The notes below the pieces were generated by a model. That model was given only the letters and a program-made list of their open reading frames with translations, searched no databases and was not told where the DNA came from. From the NCBI GenBank assembly GCA_003116975.1, contig BGKB01000085.1:434001-498000 (forward strand): DNA of 64,000 bases, written 5' to 3'. This DNA comes from Aurantiochytrium sp. KH105. Its lineage: Eukaryota > Sar > Bigyra > Thraustochytrida > Thraustochytriidae. Below, in pieces: positions 57,270 through 64,000 of the stretch. Numbering within the stretch: position 1 is the stretch's first letter; every line of letters starts with the position of its first letter. The position numbers were made by a program, and so were the translations under genes.

Positions 57270-58150
57270 ATAAGCTCCTCCCGCCTTTAGCGGCGCGCTG
57301 AGCGTTTTGTCTTCGAGCGTCGTGCGTCGAGTGCCAAGCGTCGAGGCATCGAGATTCGATCCACCGCAGCGTTGTCTGCTACTTGCCAGTGTGCCTAACG
57401 CCGCTATTCTAACGAATCAAATGAAGATGCTCGCCGTCGAACAGGGGCGCGAGAAAAGCTTGTCGACGGCATCCTTCGCGCTGTAAGCGCAACTAATCTA
57501 GTGTGCGTCTCTAAACGGCCAGCTGACATCTTTGCGCTCTTGGAAGCGCAAGTGACTGACTTCCAGGAGATTGTAAAAACATCCAATCTCGGAAAGCGCA
57601 AGTCTGCGGGGAAAGACGATCAATTCATCACAATGCTGCTTTGTGTGCACTGGTCTGGGTTTTTCTACAATTGCTCAAGGTATGCGCACTATTTGCACAT
57701 CTGAGCCTCTTGTGCATCTATCTCACCGGCCGGTGCTGCAAATGGACGGGCTAGCGAACACTATACGAACCCTACATCTCTCTCGCTACGCATGTTCTCT
57801 TGAATTATCCAGATTTATTTCGGGGTTGTGCAGAAGTGATTTTTTGTTCCCGCTTGTTTTCTCTTGAGTTGTCAAGCCAAGCCTCAGCACACAGAACCCC
57901 AACCTAACCGCGGACGCTAGAGAAGGTCGCTCACGTTGCGCGCGAGCGATCCCCCAAGAGTTTGAGCGCGTGCAGGGCCCAACGGGCGAGAACGGATCGT
58001 GCGTCCACCCGGGCTTCGTCGCAGTCCATTGCCGTCCTCGTGCGTGAGCAAAGGTAGCGTGGTTCTGCACGAGCTGAGGCGAAGTTGCGCTTGGCGCAGC
58101 CTAACCGTAAGCTGCCTCGAGCAAGCTCGCGTGTGCCTGTCGCCGGTAGG
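57270..58150. other. Upstream of the piggyBac-like element, nothing recognised
   Basis: 880 bases with only short frames (a 67-codon frame at 57501-57704 has no recognisable features). The left end of the transposon should lie here, but I could not find a terminal inverted repeat or a TTAA target duplication by eye. Confidence 0.4.
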
Positions 58151-59896
58151 ATGTCGCAGCAATCGACGTGCGCAAGTTGCGGAGAGACCGGTCACAAGCG
58201 CTCGTCGTTTCGTGGCTGCAAGAACTACACGCCTCGCAAACGAAAGACTGTCGAGGCCGCACCTTCTGGTTCAGCAAGTGAAGCGTCAGCGCCGACTCCT
58301 ACGCAGACGGCTTGGACACTCTTGCCATCTCCAAACACGTATGAATTGGAGTATTCGGCGGATGTACGTTCGCAGATTTTCATGCCTGGGCTCAAGCGTC
58401 AGTGCAAAGACATCCATGATCATGTAACTACCGAAGGAAAGACGTTGTTTCGCAACGTCGAGAATGCCTCCGGGATCAAAGCAATGCACGTCGCGTATCT
58501 CGTCATGGGCAGGGTTGTTTCGCGAATGGTCCCTTCCATCAACGAAGGTATTCGCAGACTTGACCCTGACGTAGAAAGGGTTGATGAAGCCGAGTTCCTG
58601 CGGTTCGTGGGGGCTCTTATTTTCTTCCAGATGACCACCCTGTCTAGGAGCGCTGGCATGATGTGGCTTCAAGTTACTCTGGGCCAAGGGCACCCGCTTC
58701 CCCTTGAGCGTTTCAAGCAGATTTTAAAGCACGTGAGTGCGATCGACCCTTCCAGCTTCCAGACGAGCGGAGCGACATTTGGACCGAGCACGGACTTGGT
58801 GGAGAGCATGAGACACTTTGAACAGTCCCTCTTTGTCAGCACGCGTAGACTAACCGCGTCGCACGACGGCATACTCGTCGTAGATGATGAGCTCGTGGGA
58901 ACCCGCTCAGAAGAGGTGCATCAGGCCGACAGCGTCAAGAATGATGCAGTTGCCGACTCTCTTCTTCGCATCATGCACGCTGTCCGGCACAATGGCAGGG
59001 AATACAATCAAGCTGCAGCCGTGGAAAGTCTCCTCACCGATGTTGATGTCTTCAATGGTCAACGCGGATCACTTCGATCCGTCGGCATGACGGCCGACCG
59101 CGGATATAGTAAGAGTAAGCTGTGGTCGGCGATTCTCGCTCGTGGTGCGTGGTTCCTCATGATTTCCAACACTGCGGGCGACCCTTTCGTCCCCTTAGAT
59201 GCGGCCCTGAAGAAGGTAGAGAGCGCTGAAACGAGATTGGCGAAAGTGCGCGCCCAACGCCGCGACATCAACGAGAGCCGTGCTACATCTTCGTCGCAAG
59301 TGAATGCCTCGTCGCAAGAGAATACTTCGTCGCAAGAGAACTCTGCGTCACGAGAGAATCCTGCGCGAGGAAAATTTGGCCGCCAACGCGAAACGCTTGA
59401 GAATGTCAAGGCAAGGGCGATCAGCGCCAAGGTTTCAAATTTCGACCCGAACTTTGTCATAGACGATGCGCCACTCCTGGGCCGTGAATTATACGCAGCA
59501 ACCTCGAGCGTGGGTGAAGGAACCTCAAGAAAGTCGCTCATGGCGATTGCTTTCAGAGACTATCAAGACTGTGCTTCCGAGAATCCGACCAGAGTACTTC
59601 GCTTTGTGACGAGTGGATTCAGCCACGAGAAGAAGCTTCCACGTACGATTTGCATGGAGCCCTTGGACTTTCCAAAAGGGACCCGGCTGTCCAAAGGTGT
59701 TCTCTTTTACCCGTGCAGCACAAGCAGCAAGTCTGTGGCATTACGAACAATGGAGCAAGCTCTCAAGTCTCGTGGGGTGCTTCCCCTTACGTGTTGGCAA
59801 CGTTGCGCGGACTGGTCTGTGCTCCGGACGATGGTTCTCACTGGTACAACTAGTCACCTCCTCGCACGCCAATCTCCGGAGGCACGCCGCTTTTAA
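58151..59896 (+). CDS. PiggyBac-like DDE transposase part
   Basis: 581 residues from ATG 58151; the frame is open upstream only to a TTG. The N-terminus has a zinc-knuckle-like CASCGETGHKRSSFRGC followed by a basic NYTPRKRK. The transposase core follows: EAEFLRFVGALIFFQMTTLS, first acidic site VVDDELVG (Asp 245/246), second MTADRGYSKSKLW (Asp 316), third FRDYQD before VLRFVTSG. The spacing fits the DDE_Tnp_1_7 (piggyBac) fold. A Ser/Gln/Glu-rich insertion (ASSQENTSSQENS) lies between the second and third sites. The last ~30 residues before the stop (CADWSVLRTMVLTGTTSHLL) already belong to the nuclease domain, so the TAA cuts inside a domain. Cut-and-paste transposition is inferred from the family. 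Confidence 0.75.
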   Translation: MSQQSTCASCGETGHKRSSFRGCKNYTPRKRKTVEAAPSGSASEASAPTPTQTAWTLLPSPNTYELEYSADVRSQIFMPGLKRQCKDIHDHVTTEGKTLFRNVENASGIKAMHVAYLVMGRVVSRMVPSINEGIRRLDPDVERVDEAEFLRFVGALIFFQMTTLSRSAGMMWLQVTLGQGHPLPLERFKQILKHVSAIDPSSFQTSGATFGPSTDLVESMRHFEQSLFVSTRRLTASHDGILVVDDELVGTRSEEVHQADSVKNDAVADSLLRIMHAVRHNGREYNQAAAVESLLTDVDVFNGQRGSLRSVGMTADRGYSKSKLWSAILARGAWFLMISNTAGDPFVPLDAALKKVESAETRLAKVRAQRRDINESRATSSSQVNASSQENTSSQENSASRENPARGKFGRQRETLENVKARAISAKVSNFDPNFVIDDAPLLGRELYAATSSVGEGTSRKSLMAIAFRDYQDCASENPTRVLRFVTSGFSHEKKLPRTICMEPLDFPKGTRLSKGVLFYPCSTSSKSVALRTMEQALKSRGVLPLTCWQRCADWSVLRTMVLTGTTSHLLARQSPEARRF

Positions 59897-61690
59897 TTGA
59901 AGACTGCGTGGGAAGTCCATCGCATTAATGAAAGAACGTCCGACGATGACAACAGCGACTCGTCCGTCAGCCCTGAGGGTGCCAGCAGAGTCCACGAGGA
60001 CGCTGGCAGCGAAGGCCCGGACGAGGACTCCGATGGAGATTCTGGGGATGCTGAGAACGAAGCTGAAGACCACGACGGCGACGGCGCCAGCACTGCTGAG
60101 CTCGATGACAACGACGCCGAGTCCGTTACTAGCGACTTAGAGGACAATCGCGGCGATCTTGAGGAAGCAGATGATGAGGGTTTTCAGGACGGCATTGAAG
60201 CCTTCGACACAGCAGTGGAGAATAACCCGAACGAGGTTCTTCGTGCTGCGGCAGAGTCGCTTATGGCCTCTTGGTTTTTCTCGCGCGGAGTCGTGACAAA
60301 GCAAATGAAGACAGGAACCAATAACAAGGCCAACCTTTTCAAATCCATACAGAACCAGGTTTGGTGCCGCCATATCTTTAAGGTCGGCTTGCTTTCGCGA
60401 GAAAGAGAACCATTTCTGGCCGTCTCCAGTGATGCCGTCGCGCAATTGACGGCGCCCGGCAAGGGTCCAAACACAAGTCAAATTCTTGCAAGTGTCGAGA
60501 TCAAAACGAGGTCATCAAATGAATCGCTCGAACGAGCAACAAAGATTCAACAGCAAAGGGGCCGTTACTTCTCCTGCAAGGTCGGTGATGATCTTTGGTG
60601 GTCGATCATTCCGGATCAACATCGAGGACAAGTTCTTCACCAGGCCATGGTCCTTGACATTGATGCAGTCCTTTATGTTGAAGGGAGCGTCACCGAGGTC
60701 CTCTTTGCGTGTCTCGTGCAGGTTCCACGAAGTGTACGGAGCGCATATAAGGCGGCTCTCATGCGGTTCGAAAACCTATTTTCGTGGGCGTATGTTGGTC
60801 TCGAGGACGACACTCCACCCCCGTCTCCTCCTGCCGCTTATTTCAATGAGGAACATCGCGCCATAATCTCGTCGCATATTCGCCTCTGGCGTGCGCTCCG
60901 GCGGAAAGTCCAGGGAGGCCCACTTCGTCCTATCCGCGTCTTCAAAAGCCTCGCACAGGTTGTCTACAACACAATGAAAGGCAGAATGGACGGCCATTCC
61001 CAGTTCGTCGCCGACATCGATTCAAGAGGATCATTTTGCACAAATCTTCAGCAGAAAGTCGCATTACAGGGGATTCTACAATTAGTGGTCAACTCCTTTA
61101 TCATTTTCATGGTCGTTCACGCATGCACCAAGTCGAACGGCACCTTTGACTTCCAATGGGACTCACTCGAGTCTTTCCGTAGAGCATGCAACGAGACACT
61201 ATCTGTGGACGCCTTTGTGATGGACCTTGCAATGCAGTTCACGAAGCATAGCACGGATTTTTTAGGACTCCAAGTTTCAACCCCAACGTCTCAGACACGA
61301 GTGCCTTCGCCAGTAGCTAGTGACTCCGCAGTCTCAAGTACTTTGGAAATCTCCTTGGACATGGCTCACGCGATTGTGGCTCGTTGTCCTGGAAAACGTG
61401 CAAAGAAGCGCCGGAAGTGGTTTAATACCGACGAGCACGGAAGACGCGTGAGACTTTGTTCAAACCTACCTCATCAGTCTGTTTCGCTAGGTTTGTATGA
61501 CAATGGCTCGCCAAAAGTGAGTGTTTGTGCGCTTTGTGGGCCCGGTTCCCAAGCCACCCGTGAATGCTCTATCTGCAAGGTTGCTCTTCATTGCCAGGTG
61601 AATCATAAAACCTCTTCGCAAAGTACAAGTTGTTTCGAAAGATGGCATAGTCTGCAGTCGCTCGACCCGCATCATCACTCTCAGGCCTAA
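59897..61690 (+). CDS. YqaJ-like PD-(D/E)XK nuclease and zinc finger part (same frame after TAA)
   Basis: 597 codons directly after the TAA in the same frame; the first ATG comes only after about 120 codons, so this is not an independent gene. An acidic linker (Asp/Glu/Ser) is followed by the nuclease core: QNQVWCRHIFKVGLL, the Asp in FLAVSSDAV (60431), the E-x-K in ASVEIKTRSS (60497-60505) and the YqaJ-type HRGQVLHQAMVLDIDAVLYV. A further region of about 200 residues with RALRRKVQGGPLRPIRVFK is unfamiliar. The end has CALCGPGSQATRECSICK and CFERWHS, which match the Cys-rich domain at the C-terminus of piggyBac transposases. So the nuclease sits between transposase core and finger. Confidence 0.7.
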   Translation: MKTAWEVHRINERTSDDDNSDSSVSPEGASRVHEDAGSEGPDEDSDGDSGDAENEAEDHDGDGASTAELDDNDAESVTSDLEDNRGDLEEADDEGFQDGIEAFDTAVENNPNEVLRAAAESLMASWFFSRGVVTKQMKTGTNNKANLFKSIQNQVWCRHIFKVGLLSREREPFLAVSSDAVAQLTAPGKGPNTSQILASVEIKTRSSNESLERATKIQQQRGRYFSCKVGDDLWWSIIPDQHRGQVLHQAMVLDIDAVLYVEGSVTEVLFACLVQVPRSVRSAYKAALMRFENLFSWAYVGLEDDTPPPSPPAAYFNEEHRAIISSHIRLWRALRRKVQGGPLRPIRVFKSLAQVVYNTMKGRMDGHSQFVADIDSRGSFCTNLQQKVALQGILQLVVNSFIIFMVVHACTKSNGTFDFQWDSLESFRRACNETLSVDAFVMDLAMQFTKHSTDFLGLQVSTPTSQTRVPSPVASDSAVSSTLEISLDMAHAIVARCPGKRAKKRRKWFNTDEHGRRVRLCSNLPHQSVSLGLYDNGSPKVSVCALCGPGSQATRECSICKVALHCQVNHKTSSQSTSCFERWHSLQSLDPHHHSQA

Positions 61691-62686
61691 GCTTGGAGTC
61701 AAGGCCTCGAACGGCAAGTAGGCCTAGACAAGAAACTGGCGAACCGGCGAAAGGTCGAAAAGAAGAGATAACGACCAGGCGATAACAACACATACGCAGG
61801 CTCGGCTCTCATGCTCGACAAGTTTGAAAGGAAGGCTCACAACCCGTAAAAACCTAATTTAACATCATGTTCCATCGCCCAGCACCCCACCCCGCCAACC
61901 ACGAGAAACATTCCACCATCGCCTTTTCCCTGCTCGTGCCCTCCCCCAAAGAAAGCATAGTTTCCCTCCGCGTTCACGCTCGATGAAGATGCCCTGTTCG
62001 CCTGGCTGGCGCTCGTCGAGCTTTTCTGGCCTTGGCTTGCCTCCAGGAGCCCCAACTAACAGCACGCGAACGAACAAAACACGATGATCGCGATGATGTC
62101 ATCATGAGGTCGTCGCTAGGACAATCTCGCCCCAAAAAGTCTCGTTGAAGCTGCTGAGGCGGACGAGGCTTTTCCGGCGCGCAAAGCCCGTTTCGCTCCC
62201 GGCGCGGCGCGGACGGCGGCTGCGGCGCGTGGCAGCGCGGGCCAGCCAGCCAGCCAGCCAGCCGACCGGCCGGCCGCAGCGAGCGAGGGAGCGACGCCTC
62301 GCGCGGGCGCGCCTTCGCAGGCGGGCGCGGCGAGAGAAACCCCGGCTGGCGTGCGCCAGAACGGCGCTCGACACGGCCCGGTCTGCTGCGCCGCGGCGAG
62401 CGGGCGAGACGCGCGAGGCCGGGGCCGCGGCTGGCGAGGGAGGGCGACGTGCAGGACGCTGCGAAGGGCCCTCGCTCTCGACGTCGCCTTCTCTTTTCGT
62501 GGGAAATAGTATCTCGCCGGCGGCTACTTCTTCGTTGGAGCTAGCTAGCTCGTGGCCCAAGAGCAGAAGCGGAAGCTCAGCCCAACTCCACTCCCGGTCA
62601 CTCCGCTCGCTCGACGCCGTTTGGTATCGCGCAAGCCTCGAGCTGCGCCTGTGCGTGCTTGCGGTTGTTTGTGCGCGTGTGCGAAA
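61691..62686. promoter_or_regulatory. Between transposon and NIPA-like gene
   Basis: Includes a TTTAAC near 61858-61863 (a possible TTAA site), an (AGCC)n tract at about 62241-62263 and very GC-rich DNA upstream of the NIPA-like start. No gene; the long antisense frame from 63175 is a shadow. Confidence 0.45.
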
Positions 62687-64000
62687 ATGTTGAATCTGTA
62701 CACGTTGATCGGCGCCCTCGTGGAGGTGCTGGGCGCTGACTTCTTCACGGTAGCTGGACTCGCGATGCAAAAGGTCGCCGTCATGAAACTGATTGAGAAC
62801 AATAGAATGCATGGCGCCGTAGAGCCAACGGGTTCCTCGTTTCGGGCTGGTAGCGGCGCTGGCGGAGGTTACGCCGCACTCGCCGAGGAAGAGGACGAGG
62901 GGGAGGAGACCGAAACAGATAGCGAGATCATGACAGTTTTTACAGAGAGGAGCATGCGCGAAGCCAATGCCATCAACGACACGCAGGTTCCAGATAGCTT
63001 TGAGCTGATGCGAAATTGCGGCTGGTTGCTCGGACTGATCGTCTTTATTTTGGGCAACGCCCTTGAGCTCTTCGCCATGTCGCTGACATCGCAAACCAAT
63101 GTTGCGTTGCTTAGTAACTTTACGCTGGTGTGGAACGCAGCATTCTCCGTGTTCATCTTCCAAGAGACCTTTCATCTCTTTCCGCCACAGCGCGAATGCT
63201 CGTGGGACGTTTTGGTACGGCGCTGGGACGCGTTACACTGCACAATCCTCATTGTCGGCTCTTGCGTCGCCGTCGTCTTTACGCCTGCGACGCCAGAAGA
63301 CGATATGGACTCAAAAGACCTTCTCCACCGATGGACCGAACCGCCATACTGCTATTGGGGTGGTTTCATGCTGGTAACAATGTTCATCACGTCGTTGTTT
63401 CTCGTCAAGAACTGGCGTAATCACAAGACGGGTAACTTGAATGCCGCGCTCATTGCCGGTCTGTGCGGCTTCATGTCGGCGTTTTGCGCGACTCTCTCCA
63501 AGGTGGCGACAACTCTCATTTCCAAAACAATTCGAGGCAAGAATCAATTTGATTCTCCCGAGGCGACCTTTTTGTGTGTTCTCTGGGTGTGCATGCTCAT
63601 CAGCCAGCTGGCGCTCCTCAATGTAGGCCTCGGCGCTTTTGAGCAGGGCCTTGTAGTCCCCATCTACGAGATCGTTGGCACCTTGGCAACGATCGTGTCT
63701 GGTGTCCTCTTTTATCAAACATACCAGGACTTTACGACACCAGACTGGATCGGCTTTACGACGGGCGTTGCGCTCATGAGCTGGGGGGTTTACTTGGTTG
63801 CCCATCGCGAGGTTCACACGCAGCAGGAGCTGAGCGACTTTCTGCACGCGAACCTTTCGCACATGGACGACCTCTTGCACTTGGGCCATTTTGAACGGCG
63901 CACGCGGTCGGCCGACATGCTCGACGTTGAGACGGAACCAGGCACAATGGAGGATGCGGAGCGGTCTCTCTTGCACACATTCCGGCGCGCCGCCTATTCT
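62687..64000 (+). CDS. NIPA-like / DMT-superfamily membrane transporter, C-terminus beyond right edge
   Basis: 438 codons from ATG 62687 (GCGAAAATG) and still open at the window end. An N-terminal helix LIGALVEVLGADFFTVAGLA is followed by a charged Glu-rich loop, then eight or so membrane helices: CGWLLGLIVFILGNALELFA, SLTSQTNVALLSNFTLVWNA, ALIAGLCGFMSAFCATLSKV, VPIYEIVGTLATIVSGVLFY and WIGFTTGVALMSWGVYLVAH. The helix order and the GNALELFAM and VALLSNFTLVWNA pattern fit the NIPA magnesium-transporter branch of the drug/metabolite transporter superfamily. A His/Asp/Arg-rich cytoplasmic tail begins before the edge. Magnesium transport is inferred from the family only. Confidence 0.75.
   Translation, partial: MLNLYTLIGALVEVLGADFFTVAGLAMQKVAVMKLIENNRMHGAVEPTGSSFRAGSGAGGGYAALAEEEDEGEETETDSEIMTVFTERSMREANAINDTQVPDSFELMRNCGWLLGLIVFILGNALELFAMSLTSQTNVALLSNFTLVWNAAFSVFIFQETFHLFPPQRECSWDVLVRRWDALHCTILIVGSCVAVVFTPATPEDDMDSKDLLHRWTEPPYCYWGGFMLVTMFITSLFLVKNWRNHKTGNLNAALIAGLCGFMSAFCATLSKVATTLISKTIRGKNQFDSPEATFLCVLWVCMLISQLALLNVGLGAFEQGLVVPIYEIVGTLATIVSGVLFYQTYQDFTTPDWIGFTTGVALMSWGVYLVAHREVHTQQELSDFLHANLSHMDDLLHLGHFERRTRSADMLDVETEPGTMEDAERSLLHTFRRAAYS

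Larger units (their letters stand above)
58151..61690 (+). mobile_element. PiggyBac-like DNA transposon coding region with fused nuclease
   Basis: A single frame of 1,180 codons is interrupted by one TAA at 59894-59896. It encodes, in order, a zinc knuckle, a DDE transposase core, a YqaJ-like PD-(D/E)XK nuclease and a C-terminal Cys-rich finger of the piggyBac type (CALCGPGSQATRECSICKVA, then CFERWHS). Element ends and target duplication were not identified. Because only one nonsense codon breaks the frame, the copy is young, or the stop is an assembly error or a spliced/read-through position. Confidence 0.75.

Noticed and set aside
57800-61870. Search for terminal inverted repeats and TTAA duplication of the piggyBac-like element
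   Set aside because: Only an isolated TTTAAC near 61858 was seen on the right and no matching left end; not enough to set boundaries.
62102-63175. 357-codon minus-strand frame
   Set aside because: Antisense to the NIPA-like transporter; ends in an Arg/Ala-rich stretch from the GC-rich promoter.
1-64000. tRNA, rRNA and snRNA genes
   Set aside because: Several GGTTCGA-like words occur, but none sits in a foldable tRNA; no snRNA core sequence was recognised.

Overview
The window looks like nuclear DNA of a GC-rich protist, most likely a stramenopile of the thraustochytrid (Labyrinthulea) type. The reasons are a dense gene layout on both strands, mostly intronless and often multidomain reading frames, short GT-AG introns in only a few small genes, and purely eukaryotic families (SRP14, NDUFS5, SART3, CBP/p300-type acetyltransferase, four-domain voltage-gated channel, BAR-RhoGAP). 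No plastid gene is visible. The lineage is an inference from style and protein families, not from a marker gene. I saw no tRNA, rRNA, CRISPR array or virus-like element.

Layout. 1-7.5 kb: a partial gene off the left edge, a multi-pass membrane protein, an SH3-GYF-GYF-Tubby protein, and a reading frame cut by three in-frame TAGs. 7.6-11.6 kb: an armadillo-like protein of twelve 45-residue repeats, followed by a decayed relative. 12-14 kb: two DUF218 paralogues. 15.5-17.8 kb: a PDZ + RING-like protein that contains a single-N gap with the same 208 bp on both sides, an assembly scar. 18-31.4 kb: housekeeping genes (NDUFS5, phosphatidylserine decarboxylase, NOL12/RRP17, BAR-RhoGAP, SRP14, a coiled-coil protein, SART3). 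31.6-36.6 kb: an M32 carboxypeptidase with an N-terminal tRNA-binding domain, a small membrane protein beside a 150-bp direct repeat, and a kinase with an HLD catalytic loop. 38-44.7 kb: asparaginyl-tRNA synthetase, a secreted EEP-family hydrolase, and a charged protein of unknown function. 45-57.3 kb: a 1,789-residue four-domain cation channel, an MFS transporter and a CBP/p300-type acetyltransferase. 58-61.7 kb: a piggyBac-like transposase fused in frame to a YqaJ-like PD-(D/E)XK nuclease and a C-terminal zinc finger, with one in-frame stop. 62.7 kb to the end: a NIPA-like transporter, cut by the right edge.

The genes do not form one pathway; this is a typical mixed eukaryotic segment with many divergent and convergent pairs. 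The strongest candidates for something undescribed are the piggyBac-nuclease fusion, the tRNA-binding/M32 peptidase fusion, the SH3-GYF-GYF-Tubby protein, and the 45-residue repeat gene with its decayed neighbour. Long antisense frames are common because of the codon bias and were left out. Several computed 5' ends begin at TTG or GTG; I moved those starts to in-frame ATG codons.
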